A stretch of 64,000 bases of DNA from Cryomorphaceae bacterium. Its GTDB lineage: Bacteria; Bacteroidota; Bacteroidia; Flavobacteriales; Flavobacteriaceae. Made by a program: the position numbers and the translations under genes. Positions within the stretch are counted from its first letter, which is position 1, and each line of letters starts with the position of its first letter. The stretch spans positions 18,877 through 82,876 of the forward strand of contig QOPV01000003.1 of the NCBI GenBank assembly GCA_003331265.1, in the 5' to 3' direction. The notes beneath the pieces were generated by a model that ran no database searches, was not told the DNA's origin, and saw nothing but the letters and a program-made list of their open reading frames with translations. Positions 31,416-42,332 of the stretch are shown here, in pieces.

Positions 31416-31450
31416 AAACCCTTGTAAATCAATGATTTACAAGGGTTTTT
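31416..31450 (-). terminator. Intrinsic terminator downstream of tRNA-Ser
   Basis: aaacccttgtaaatcaatgatttacaagggttttt hairpin directly 3' of tRNA on minus strand. Confidence 0.8.
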
Positions 31451-31451
31451 G

Positions 31452-31535
31452 CGGAGAGACGGGGACTCGAACCCCGGCGACAGTTACCCGTCGACAGATT
31501 AGCAATCTGCTCCATTACCACTCTGGCACCTCTCC
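31452..31535 (-). tRNA. tRNA-Ser(GCT)
   Basis: Revcomp GGAGAGGTGCCAGAGTGGTAATGGAGCAGATTGCTAATCTGTCGACGGGTAACTGTCGCCGGGGTTCGAGTCCCCGTCTCTCCG; acceptor stem, long variable arm, T-loop GGTTCGAGTCC. Confidence 0.95.
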
Positions 31536-31608
31536 AATATTCATTTAAATTAAATGAGCGAGCAAATTTAACTTTTCCAAGTCAATTCGACAAGATTTAA
31601 AATAAAAA

Positions 31609-32697
31609 TTACAGATTCTTAGTTAATTCCTTTACGATTCTATTTTCAGAAAAGAATTCTTTACCAATAACCTTTAGTGCCGTATAGGTTGGAATAGCAG
31701 CTATCATCCCAAGTGGACCAAATAATAACCCTCCCGTTATGATAATTAAAAAAATTTCTAAAGGATGAGATTTTACGCTGTTTGAAAATATGTAGGGTTG
31801 GCTAAAAAAGTTGTCGATTAATTGTCCAAAAATAAAACCGATTGAAACGTAAATAGCCTTAGGAAGAATTACACTACTAAAATCAGCCCCTATATGACTA
31901 GACATTGTGAGAAGGATCATTAATATTCCACCAACCACAGGCCCAACAAATGGAATTAAGTTGAGTAGAGAGCATAAAAATGCAATTACAAAGGCATTTG
32001 GAGTTCCAATAATTAGAAGAATAATAGTATAAATAACAAACAAGATAAAAATTTGTAAAATTAGGCCCCCAAAATATCTGGAAAGAAGCAACTTGATTGA
32101 TTCAAAAGATTTTCCGAATTTTTTACTGGATTTTTTAGGAATCATGACATACAAGGTTCTTTCTAAAATCATAGCGTCTTTTAATAAAAAGAATGAAATA
32201 AACATTATTGATAAAATACCAATGGTTAAATTTCCAAGAGTCTTTCCAAGAGAGTTTAGAATTTCTGGAACAAATCCAAAATCCATATTACTTAGCCAGT
32301 CCATATTAAAAATAGTATTGTTTAAATCTATATTAAACCGATTTAAATAAGTGGACGTCTCAGCATAAAGAAACTTAATATTTCCTTGAAATGAGTCAAT
32401 ATCTAGAAGAGAAAGATTTTTACCTTGTTCAATTACAAGTGGAATAAAAAGGGAAATAATTCCAATAATAACGGCAAGAAAAAAAAACATCGTGAAAATT
32501 GAAGCTGTTGTGTTTTTTAATTTTAATCTGTTATTTAAGAAAATAACAATTGGTCTACCTATAAGAGAAATTATACCAGCTATTATTAAATAACCTACAA
32601 GAACTTTAATCTCAAATAAAAGATATAGAGTTAATAAAACACCTGTAATAACAAGAAGTGAATGTAGTATTCCTTTAGAAATTTCATTTTTTGACAT
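31609..32697 (-). CDS. AI-2E family transporter
   Basis: NLIPFVGPVVGGILMI; GGLLFGPLGMIAAIPTYTALKV; start likely Met at 32697 rather than 32739. Confidence 0.9.
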   Translation of the reverse strand: MSKNEISKGILHSLLVITGVLLTLYLLFEIKVLVGYLIIAGIISLIGRPIVIFLNNRLKLKNTTASIFTMFFFLAVIIGIISLFIPLVIEQGKNLSLLDIDSFQGNIKFLYAETSTYLNRFNIDLNNTIFNMDWLSNMDFGFVPEILNSLGKTLGNLTIGILSIMFISFFLLKDAMILERTLYVMIPKKSSKKFGKSFESIKLLLSRYFGGLILQIFILFVIYTIILLIIGTPNAFVIAFLCSLLNLIPFVGPVVGGILMILLTMSSHIGADFSSVILPKAIYVSIGFIFGQLIDNFFSQPYIFSNSVKSHPLEIFLIIITGGLLFGPLGMIAAIPTYTALKVIGKEFFSENRIVKELTKNL

Positions 32698-32708
32698 ATT
32701 CAAATATA

Positions 32709-33413
32709 TTATAAATTGGCGATAGAAAAAGTATGACATGCTACAATTCCCGCTGTTTCAGCCCTTAATCTGGTATCTCCCAAACTTACATTTTTAAATT
32801 TTTTTGAACTACATAGTTCAACTTCCTTATCTGTAAAATCACCTTCAGGACCAATTAAAATTAAATAGGATGACTTAGGTTTAATGGATTTTATTAGTAG
32901 ACTCTTAGCTGAATCATTACAATGAGCAATAAACAAGTCTTCATTTGTTTTTGTTTTAATAAAATCTTTCAAGCTAGTAACAGAGTTTAATTTTGGTAAA
33001 TGTGTTTTTAAAGATTGTTTCATTGAAGAGACCAATATTTTTTTAAAACGATTTTCATTTATATATTTCTTTTCAGTTCTGTCACATATAAGTGGGGTGA
33101 TTTCTGAGATTCCAATTTCACTAGCTTTTTCTAGAAACCATTCAAATCTCTCACTTGATTTCAATAAAGAAATTCCAATATGAAGGGAGTAGGGTAAAGG
33201 ATTTTTTTTAATGATTTCTTTGATACTTACCTGGCAATTATTTTTTGAAATTGATGATATAGTTCCTTTGAAAAAAATATTTTTTCCATTGGTAATATTA
33301 ATATCATCTCCGATTTCTTTTCTTAAAACTTTAAATATATGTTTGCTTTCATCTTTATTAAAATCAGCTGTTTTGTTATTTAACGTTAAATCAGGTAAAA
33401 AAAATAGTTGCAT
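32709..33413 (-). CDS. rsmE: 16S rRNA (uracil1498-N3)-methyltransferase
   Basis: KSSERFEWFLEKASEIGISEITPL; LIGPEGDFTDKEV; VSLGDTRLRAETAG. Confidence 0.95.
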   Translation of the reverse strand: MQLFFLPDLTLNNKTADFNKDESKHIFKVLRKEIGDDINITNGKNIFFKGTISSISKNNCQVSIKEIIKKNPLPYSLHIGISLLKSSERFEWFLEKASEIGISEITPLICDRTEKKYINENRFKKILVSSMKQSLKTHLPKLNSVTSLKDFIKTKTNEDLFIAHCNDSAKSLLIKSIKPKSSYLILIGPEGDFTDKEVELCSSKKFKNVSLGDTRLRAETAGIVACHTFSIANL

Positions 33414-33414
33414 A

Positions 33415-34422
33415 TTAAATTTGATATCTTGATTTTGCTCCTTCTTCTAAATTAGAGAAGTCTCTATTATTATATTTTAAATAACCTACCATTGCAATCA
33501 TTGCAGCATTATCAGTGGTGTATTCGAACTTGGGAAAAAAAGCTTTAAAGCTATTTTTATCACTTTTAAATTTTTTAATTATCGCGGAATTACAGGAAAC
33601 ACCCCCACCAAATACAACATTATTAATTTTAGTTAGTTTAATGGCATTAGTGATTTTCTCAAAAAGGATATCTACAATGGTTTTTTGTAGAGAGGCACAA
33701 AGATTATTAAGTTCATTAGAGATAAAATCTTTATTTGATTTACTTTCTTTTTCAATAAATCTAAGAAAGCCCGTTTTTAATCCACTAAAACTAAAACTAA
33801 GATCTCCAACCTTTGGTTTTGTAAATTTAAATTTCAAAGGGTCACCTAATTTTGAATTTTTATCAATTATTGGTCCAGCAGGGTAGGGTAATCCCATCAT
33901 TTTACCACATTTGTCAAAAGTTTCTCCTATCGCATCGTCTAATGTTTCGCCAATAACTTCCATATCAAAGTAATCCCTTACCATTACAATTTGAGTATGC
34001 CCTCCAGAAATAGTAACTCCGATGAATGGAAATGTTGGCTTTTCTAAATTACAATCTTCAATAAAATGTGCTAAAAGGTGGGCCTGCATGTGATTCACCT
34101 CAATAATTGGTATTCCCAGTCCTAGTGACAAAGACTTTGAAAATGATGATCCAATTAAAAGAGACCCTAATAATCCAGGGCCTCTTGTGTAAGCTATAGC
34201 ATTTAATTGATTTTTGTCGATATTTGCTATTGAAATTGCCTGGTTGACCACAGGAATTATATTTTGTTGATGAGCTCTCGAAGCTAACTCTGGAACAACT
34301 CCTCCGTAGGATTTGTGAATTTCTTGATTAGCTACAAGATTGGACAATACTTTACCATCACATAAAACAGATGCTGAAGTGTCATCGCAAGAAGATTCGA
34401 TTCCTAAAATGTAGGTAGGCAC
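33415..34422 (-). CDS. tsaD: tRNA threonylcarbamoyladenosine biosynthesis protein TsaD (GTG start)
   Basis: LGIESSCDDTSASVL; GGVVPELASRAHQ; GGHTQIV; DNAAMIAMVGYLK. Confidence 0.97.
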   Translation of the reverse strand: MPTYILGIESSCDDTSASVLCDGKVLSNLVANQEIHKSYGGVVPELASRAHQQNIIPVVNQAISIANIDKNQLNAIAYTRGPGLLGSLLIGSSFSKSLSLGLGIPIIEVNHMQAHLLAHFIEDCNLEKPTFPFIGVTISGGHTQIVMVRDYFDMEVIGETLDDAIGETFDKCGKMMGLPYPAGPIIDKNSKLGDPLKFKFTKPKVGDLSFSFSGLKTGFLRFIEKESKSNKDFISNELNNLCASLQKTIVDILFEKITNAIKLTKINNVVFGGGVSCNSAIIKKFKSDKNSFKAFFPKFEYTTDNAAMIAMVGYLKYNNRDFSNLEEGAKSRYQI

Positions 34423-34452
34423 AATATTTGTTTAATAACAAAGATAATACAT

Positions 34453-37400
34453 ATAAATATCAAAAAGTTTATTAAAAAATATCGATTTATTATTATTGCT
34501 TTTTTTGCTTTATCAATAGTTTTTATCTCAATAACAACCATTCCTAGTGTTCAAACTTATTTTGCACAAAAAATTGCAGATCAATTTAATAAACAATATG
34601 GAACAGAATTACAGATAAAAACTGCAGAACTTAATTTTGATGGAAAGATTGATTTAAATAATTTTTTGATTAAAGATCATAAAAATGACACATTAATCTT
34701 TTTTAAGAGTTTGTATTTAAGTCCTATGAGCTTAAAAAAAATGATGTCTAATGATTTTAATTTTAAATCGATTGATTTTGAGGGTCTTAAGCTAAATGTT
34801 TTTAAATATTTAAATGATGGAGAAACCAATCTACAAATTTTCCTAAATAAGTTAAAAGTTGAGAAAAACAATTCATTGTCAGAATCAGAATCAAATTTAA
34901 TTATTAGAAAAATTAATGGACTTAATTCAGAATTAAGTTTTAAGGATTACAATTCATTTGGAAATAATTTTAAACTTCTTGACTTAGATTTAAATTTATC
35001 AAACATCAATATTATAGATGACCAAATAGATCTTGATATTGGTTCAATTGCTTTTAAAAATGAATTAGGATTTAGTTTAAAGCATTTTTCTTCTCGTGTA
35101 TCTTTAAGTAAGGATTCTTTTAATTTAAATGAATTAATAATAAAATATGGAACTTCAAATTTAGAAGGTGATTTATATTTTGATTTATCAAGAATAGATG
35201 TTTTTAATATAGTTAATAAAGATGATCTTGATTCTATTTTTGTAGATTTTAAATTTAAAAACTCGAATATTTTTCCATCAGATTTCCATTCTTTATATAA
35301 AAAAATAGATAAAAATTATTCTAATTCATTGTCTTTTGAATCTCATATTAAAGGATTTAGAAATGATTTTTTTATTGAAAACACGGTGTTTTCAAACGAA
35401 AATAATTTAATAAAATTTGATTCTAAATTTTCTAATTTGTTTAGTGATAAAAACGATTATTTATTAGACTTTGATTTTAAAAACATAAACACTTCATCTC
35501 AGGAAATTAACTCTGTAATTCCAGAAATTTTTGGAACTATTATCCCTTCATCAATCAAAGGTTTAGGTGAATTTAAATTTGATGGATTTATTACCATTAA
35601 CTCTAATCAAGTTGAATCTGATTTTAATTTGAGTATACAGAAAGGAGTTGTCAATGCTTCATTAAACATTTCTGATTTATCAAACATTGACAACGCAATT
35701 TATAACGGATATATCAAAGGAAAAAATATTGATGTTTCTAAATTCATAAATTTTAAGGCAATTGGAAATTCAAATTTTGAATTTAATATTTTAGGAAGAG
35801 GATTTACCTCTAAATATTTAAATTCTAAGGTTACTGGTAAAATAGATCAGATTTCATTTAATAACAAAATTTTAAATGAACTAGATATTTTCGGACAAGT
35901 AAAAGATCAAGTTTTTGATGGAAAATTATCTTTGAATGATCCTGATTTAAATTTAGAGTTTAATGGCTTAATAGACTTCAGTGACGATTTAATAGATTTT
36001 GATTTCAACTCCTCTATAGATTATGCTAATCTTTTCAATTTAGGATTTAATGATAGTAGTGAAATCAGTGGCGATATTATTGTTAAGTTGAGAGGGAATA
36101 ATATAGACGATCTCATAGGAGATTTTACATTAAAAAAAATTAAACTCAAAAATATAAATGGAGATGTTGAATTTCAAGATCTATATGCACAACTAAGAAA
36201 AAATGAAGGAAAGAGAATAATTAATGTTAGTTCCGAAGATATTGTAAGTGGAATATTAATTGGAGAGTATGATTTTACAAACCTTAAATCATCAATATTA
36301 AATAACTTAGGTTCACATTATTCAAATTATACTTTAATAAAACCTTTCAAGTCTCAAAACATTTCTTTTAACCTAAATTTCAAACCTAAGTTTTTAAAGA
36401 TTATTAACAACAACCTGTCAATTGATGAAAATACTTTTTTCTCAGGCAGGTTTGAATCAAATGGTGATTATGACATTAAATTAGAATCTTCTTTTGTAAA
36501 TTTTAAAGACATATATATTACAAATTTAAATTTAGATCTTAATAATAATTTTGGTTCTATTAAAGTAGATGAAATTAATTCTAAACTAATCAGTGGAAAG
36601 GATTTTGAATTATTTACAAACTTTGAGAATGATTCGTTATCAGTAAATTCTAGTTATAAAACTTCAAAAAAAGAATTAAATAAAATTAGTTTTTCTCATA
36701 CAATTGATTCAAATAATAAGTCTGTGATTTCCTTTTTCGATATGGAGTTAGTGATAAATGATCAAAAATGGTTAATTGAAAAAAATAATGAAACTGAATT
36801 ACCTGTTTTATCTTTTTCTAGAAGTGAAAAAGATTTTAGTTTGATTAATGCCAATTTTATAAGTGGTGATCAAAATCTAGATATTAATATCTCGGAAGAC
36901 TTAAAGAACTCTGATTACACATTAAACTTTCAGAACGTTAGTTTAGAAAACTTTACTTCAAATAAGAATAAAATTTTCTTTCAGGCACTAGTCAATGGAA
37001 AAGTCGATTTAATAAAAAATAACAACGAATACATGGGTTCTTCTTCACTGAAAATAGATGGACTCAAAGCGAATAATAGCTTATTGGGATCTGCAAATTT
37101 AAATATTAATGCAAGTAAAGATCTTAAAAGTTTTGTAATGTCTTTCGATATTGCTAATGAATCTGAAAAAATATTAAATTTAAATGGAAACTTTAGTATT
37201 GAAAAGGATTTTTATCCAATTGACATGGAATTAACTATGAGTAATTTTGATATAATGCCCTTTTCAAAAATTGGAGACAATGTTATAACTGACTTTAAAG
37301 GTTTTTTTAATTCAAAAATTTTAATTTCAGGAAATTCAATGACACCAGTATTTACGGGAAAAATTGAAACAGAGGATGTTGAGTTTTTAATTCCTTATTT

Positions 37401-38820
37401 AAATGTTAATTATCAACTTATTAATGATCCTAAATTTTATTTAGTAAATCAAACATTTGAATTGAAGGATTTTAATCTTTATAATTCGATAACAAAATCA
37501 ATTGGTTCTTTAAATGGAAAAATTAATCACAATAAGTTTAAAGATTGGTTTTTAGATTTAAATATTGATACCGATAATTTATTGATTTTAGATACAAATT
37601 CTGAAAATGATGCTGTGTATTATGGAAAAGGATTTTTAAAAGGGCAAGCAAATATAATAGGTCCTGGTGAAGATTTATTTATAGATGTCAAGGGTTCTAC
37701 TAATGAAGGGACTGCTCTTACTATTCCAATAAAAAAATCTAAAAATATTGGAGATCTTTCCTATTTGAATTTTACAAATAATGATGAAGAAACAGAAGAT
37801 TTGAATTTTAAGAGAAATGGTCTTAAAGTTAATTTAGATTTAGAATTTACTAAAAATGCTAATATTGAGGTTATTTTGGACCCTGATTCTGGTTCTAAGC
37901 TTGTTTCAAATGGGAATGGTAATTTAAATTTTAAAATAAATACTTTGGGTAATTTTAACATTTTTGGTGATTACTCAGTTGATTCTGGATCATATTTTTA
38001 TAAAACTTTAGGAATTGTTGATAGAGAGTTTATTCTAAAAAAAGGATCTTCAATAGTTTGGAATGGAAACCCATACACGGCTGATTTAAATATTAACGCA
38101 AATTATGAGGTTCCTGGTGGGGCTAACCCTGCTATTTTGATTCAAAACACTAATTTTAACAGGAAAATACCTACTAATATAGATGTGAAGTTAACTGGAA
38201 ATTTAATTGAAATGAATACTCCTGATTTTAGTATTAATTTTCCAAATACTAGTGGGCCAATTAAATCTGAAATAGAGTATTATCTAGTGGATGAGGAGAA
38301 GAAGCAGAAACAAGCTATTTCTTTATTGTACCAAAGTACATTTATTGACGAAATATCACTTTCTTCCGTATCCTCACAAGCAATTACCAATAATTTATTT
38401 CAAAAAGCTTCTGGAATTATTGATGATATCTTTACTAATTCAGATGATAAAATGAATGTAGGAATCAATTACTTAAAAGGCGACAAAAATGCAGCGTCGT
38501 CCTTACTAAACAGAGATAGATTAGGATTAACCTTAAAAACAGAAATTAGTGATAAAATTTTAATTAATGGAAAGATTGGAGTTCCTGTTGGAGGTGTTGA
38601 AGAAAATGTTATAATAGGTGATGTTCAAATAGAATTTCTTTTAAATGAAGAAGGTAGTTTTAAAGCTCGATTTTTTAATAAAGAAAATGAATACCAATAT
38701 TTTGCTAATGACATTGGCTATACTCAGGGAATGGGAATTTCCTATGAACTAGATTTTGATTCATTTAAGGAATTATTTAAAAAAAATAAGGATAAAAATT
38801 CTCAAAAAAATACAAAATAA
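34453..38820 (+). CDS. tamB: TamB/DUF490 family translocation and assembly protein
   Basis: Very long beta-rich protein with C-terminal TamB domain; reading frame with N-terminal TM extends upstream of listed 34666 start; start codon non-canonical or unresolved. Confidence 0.85.
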   Translation: MNIKKFIKKYRFIIIAFFALSIVFISITTIPSVQTYFAQKIADQFNKQYGTELQIKTAELNFDGKIDLNNFLIKDHKNDTLIFFKSLYLSPMSLKKMMSNDFNFKSIDFEGLKLNVFKYLNDGETNLQIFLNKLKVEKNNSLSESESNLIIRKINGLNSELSFKDYNSFGNNFKLLDLDLNLSNINIIDDQIDLDIGSIAFKNELGFSLKHFSSRVSLSKDSFNLNELIIKYGTSNLEGDLYFDLSRIDVFNIVNKDDLDSIFVDFKFKNSNIFPSDFHSLYKKIDKNYSNSLSFESHIKGFRNDFFIENTVFSNENNLIKFDSKFSNLFSDKNDYLLDFDFKNINTSSQEINSVIPEIFGTIIPSSIKGLGEFKFDGFITINSNQVESDFNLSIQKGVVNASLNISDLSNIDNAIYNGYIKGKNIDVSKFINFKAIGNSNFEFNILGRGFTSKYLNSKVTGKIDQISFNNKILNELDIFGQVKDQVFDGKLSLNDPDLNLEFNGLIDFSDDLIDFDFNSSIDYANLFNLGFNDSSEISGDIIVKLRGNNIDDLIGDFTLKKIKLKNINGDVEFQDLYAQLRKNEGKRIINVSSEDIVSGILIGEYDFTNLKSSILNNLGSHYSNYTLIKPFKSQNISFNLNFKPKFLKIINNNLSIDENTFFSGRFESNGDYDIKLESSFVNFKDIYITNLNLDLNNNFGSIKVDEINSKLISGKDFELFTNFENDSLSVNSSYKTSKKELNKISFSHTIDSNNKSVISFFDMELVINDQKWLIEKNNETELPVLSFSRSEKDFSLINANFISGDQNLDINISEDLKNSDYTLNFQNVSLENFTSNKNKIFFQALVNGKVDLIKNNNEYMGSSSLKIDGLKANNSLLGSANLNINASKDLKSFVMSFDIANESEKILNLNGNFSIEKDFYPIDMELTMSNFDIMPFSKIGDNVITDFKGFFNSKILISGNSMTPVFTGKIETEDVEFLIPYLNVNYQLINDPKFYLVNQTFELKDFNLYNSITKSIGSLNGKINHNKFKDWFLDLNIDTDNLLILDTNSENDAVYYGKGFLKGQANIIGPGEDLFIDVKGSTNEGTALTIPIKKSKNIGDLSYLNFTNNDEETEDLNFKRNGLKVNLDLEFTKNANIEVILDPDSGSKLVSNGNGNLNFKINTLGNFNIFGDYSVDSGSYFYKTLGIVDREFILKKGSSIVWNGNPYTADLNINANYEVPGGANPAILIQNTNFNRKIPTNIDVKLTGNLIEMNTPDFSINFPNTSGPIKSEIEYYLVDEEKKQKQAISLLYQSTFIDEISLSSVSSQAITNNLFQKASGIIDDIFTNSDDKMNVGINYLKGDKNAASSLLNRDRLGLTLKTEISDKILINGKIGVPVGGVEENVIIGDVQIEFLLNEEGSFKARFFNKENEYQYFANDIGYTQGMGISYELDFDSFKELFKKNKDKNSQKNTK

Positions 38821-38901
38821 TTTTCTAGTTAATTATCATTGAATTCTTTTAAAATAATCATTTTAATAATTTGTTTGTAATTTTGTTATTTAAATAATTA
38901 T

Positions 38902-39882
38902 ATGAAAATGAAAAAAATAGCAGTTTTAACCTCTGGAGGAGATTCACCAGGAATGAACACAGCCTTAAGAGCTGTAGTTAGAACTTGTGCATACAATAAT
39001 ATCGAATGCATTGGAGTCTTTAGGGGGTTTCAAGGCTTAATAAATGATGAGATTAAGGTCTTAAATACAAGAAGTGTAAGAGGAATAATTAATAGGGGAG
39101 GAACTATGTTATATTCTGCTAGATCTAAAGAATTTAGATCTAAGGAAGGAAGAATCAAAGCATTTGAGAATATAAAAAAACATAACATAGATGCCCTAGT
39201 GATAATTGGAGGTGATGGTTCTTTCACTGGAGGAATGATTTTTCAAAAAGAATTTAATATTCCAGTTATTGGTATACCAGGAACTATTGACAATGATCTT
39301 TTTGGTACTACTCATACTCTTGGATATGATACAGCTTTAAATACTGTTATGGAGGCCATTGATAAAATTAGAGATACCGCAATTTCTCATGACAGACTTT
39401 TCTTTGTTGAAGTTATGGGTCGTGATGCTGGACATATAGCTTTAAATTCTGGAATAGCGATTGGTGCTCAAGAAATTCTAATTCCTGAACAAAATAAAGG
39501 GATCGAAGAATTGATATTATCATTAAGGAAAAGTAAAAAAGCAGGTAAAACATCCAGTATTGTTGTTGTAGCTGAAGGTGATAAAACAGGAAGTAATGTC
39601 TTTGAATTAGCTAAAAGCGTTGAACAAAAATTTCCAGATTACGAAATTAAAGTTTCCGTATTAGGACATATGCAAAGGGGAGGTTCTCCGTCATGTTTTG
39701 ATCGAGTTTTAGCAACTAGGATGGGTGTGAAAGCTGTTGAATCTCTTTTAGATGGGGATTTTTCTAAAATGGTTGGTGTTGATCAAGGAAAAATTACTTT
39801 GACTCCACTCAAATCAGCTCTTAAGGGAAAATCAAAAATTAATTCTGAGCTTTTAAGAGTTTCTGAGATAATGAACACATAA
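38902..39882 (+). CDS. pfkA: ATP-dependent 6-phosphofructokinase
   Basis: VLTSGGDSPGMNTALRAVVR; IIGGDGSFTGG; GIPGTIDNDLFGT; LGHMQRGGSPS. Confidence 0.97.
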   Translation: MKMKKIAVLTSGGDSPGMNTALRAVVRTCAYNNIECIGVFRGFQGLINDEIKVLNTRSVRGIINRGGTMLYSARSKEFRSKEGRIKAFENIKKHNIDALVIIGGDGSFTGGMIFQKEFNIPVIGIPGTIDNDLFGTTHTLGYDTALNTVMEAIDKIRDTAISHDRLFFVEVMGRDAGHIALNSGIAIGAQEILIPEQNKGIEELILSLRKSKKAGKTSSIVVVAEGDKTGSNVFELAKSVEQKFPDYEIKVSVLGHMQRGGSPSCFDRVLATRMGVKAVESLLDGDFSKMVGVDQGKITLTPLKSALKGKSKINSELLRVSEIMNT

Positions 39883-39999
39883 GGATTAATATATTCGTAT
39901 TATTTCCATTTAATTTTATTAAATCCTTATTAATGCTTAAAAAATGTCTCAAAAAACCTCTTAATCAATAAATTTTTTTAAGTTTGATCGCTAAAATAA

Positions 40000-41013
<1,014 letters not shown>

Positions 41014-41033
41014 AATTTAATTAAATATATTTA

Positions 41034-41885
41034 ATGAAACTTATAGTTGATAGCGGTTCTACAAAAACTGATTGGATAGCAATCGACAACAACGGTAAAA
41101 AACTGTTTGAAACACAAACCTTAGGTTTAAATCCTCAGGTTCTTTCTGAATATATACTAGAGGAAAGAATTATAAATAATTATGAAATTTATCAATCTAG
41201 AAAAAAAATATCTGAACTTTTTTTCTACGGAGCAGGATGTGGTACAGAGCCTCCTAAAAATTTAATAAAAAAAGTTTTTAAACCAATATTTGAAAATGCT
41301 AATATTTTAATTAAAGAAGACACCTACGCAGCTATTTACTCTTGTTGTAGTCCGGGAGATAAAGCAATAGTATCAATTCTAGGTACAGGTTCAAATTGTA
41401 GCTATTTTGATGGAAAAAATGTTCATCAAAAAATCACTTCTCTTGGATATATATTAATGGATGACGCAAGTGGAAATTATTTTGGAAGACAACTATTGAG
41501 AGATTGCTATTTTAATAAGATGCCTTTAAATTTACAAGAAAAGTTTAAAAAAGAATTTGAATTAGAAGCTGAACTAATCAAGGATCATTTATATAAAAAG
41601 CCTAATCCTAATACATACTTGGCTAAATTTGCCAAATTTTTAGTTCAAAATAAAGATTTAAAATATTCTAAAAAACTTATTAAAAAAGGTTTTAATTTAT
41701 TTATAAAAAATCAAATTCGTCAATTTGATAATCATTTTGAAGTGCCATTACATTTTGTAGGATCAATTGGTTATTACTTACAAGACGATTTAAAAAAATC
41801 CTTAGATTCAAAAGGACTTCAGTGTGGTAAGATTTTAAAAAAACCTATTGATGGTCTTGTGGCTTATCATCAATCTATTATTTAG
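41034..41885 (+). CDS. N-acetylglucosamine kinase-like / BadF/BadG/BcrA/BcrD ATPase family protein
   Basis: LIVDSGSTKTDWIAID; SILGTGSNCSYFDG; MDDASGNYFGRQLLRD. Confidence 0.88.
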   Translation: MKLIVDSGSTKTDWIAIDNNGKKLFETQTLGLNPQVLSEYILEERIINNYEIYQSRKKISELFFYGAGCGTEPPKNLIKKVFKPIFENANILIKEDTYAAIYSCCSPGDKAIVSILGTGSNCSYFDGKNVHQKITSLGYILMDDASGNYFGRQLLRDCYFNKMPLNLQEKFKKEFELEAELIKDHLYKKPNPNTYLAKFAKFLVQNKDLKYSKKLIKKGFNLFIKNQIRQFDNHFEVPLHFVGSIGYYLQDDLKKSLDSKGLQCGKILKKPIDGLVAYHQSII

Positions 41886-42331
41886 TCTAATTTTTTTGCA
41901 ATAACAGATATTTCCACATTTGCTCCAAGTGGTAATGCAGAAACCTCTACTGTTTCTCTAGCTGGTGCAGTTGATTCGTTAAAAAACTTTCCGTATGATT
42001 TGTTTACTTTGCTAAAGTTTTGCATGTCTGTAATGAAAATAGTTGTTTTGATTACATTTTCAAATGTAAAATCTACTTCATTTAAAATAGCTTTGATGTT
42101 TTCCATGACTTTTTCAGTCTCCTGTTCAATAGTTCCAATTATCATCTTTTTTGTTGTTACATCCATGGCTATTTGACCAGACATATATAAAGTTCCATCT
42201 GTTAATATCGCTTGATTGTAAGGTCCTACTGGGGCAGGTGCGTCGGATGTTGTTATAATTTTTTTCATATTATTTTGAGAATATGTGTTAATACTAAAAA
42301 AGGTTAAAACTAAATATAAATAAAATTTCAT
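41882..42331 (-). CDS. RidA family protein with an apparent N-terminal signal peptide
   Basis: MKFYLYLVLTFFSINTYSQNN then MKKIITTSDAPAPVGPYNQAILTDG. Confidence 0.88.
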   Translation of the reverse strand: MKFYLYLVLTFFSINTYSQNNMKKIITTSDAPAPVGPYNQAILTDGTLYMSGQIAMDVTTKKMIIGTIEQETEKVMENIKAILNEVDFTFENVIKTTIFITDMQNFSKVNKSYGKFFNESTAPARETVEVSALPLGANVEISVIAKKLD

Positions 42332-42332
42332 A

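Noticed and set aside
33515-33886. 123-aa ORF antisense to tsaD
   Set aside because: Shadow ORF of conserved gene
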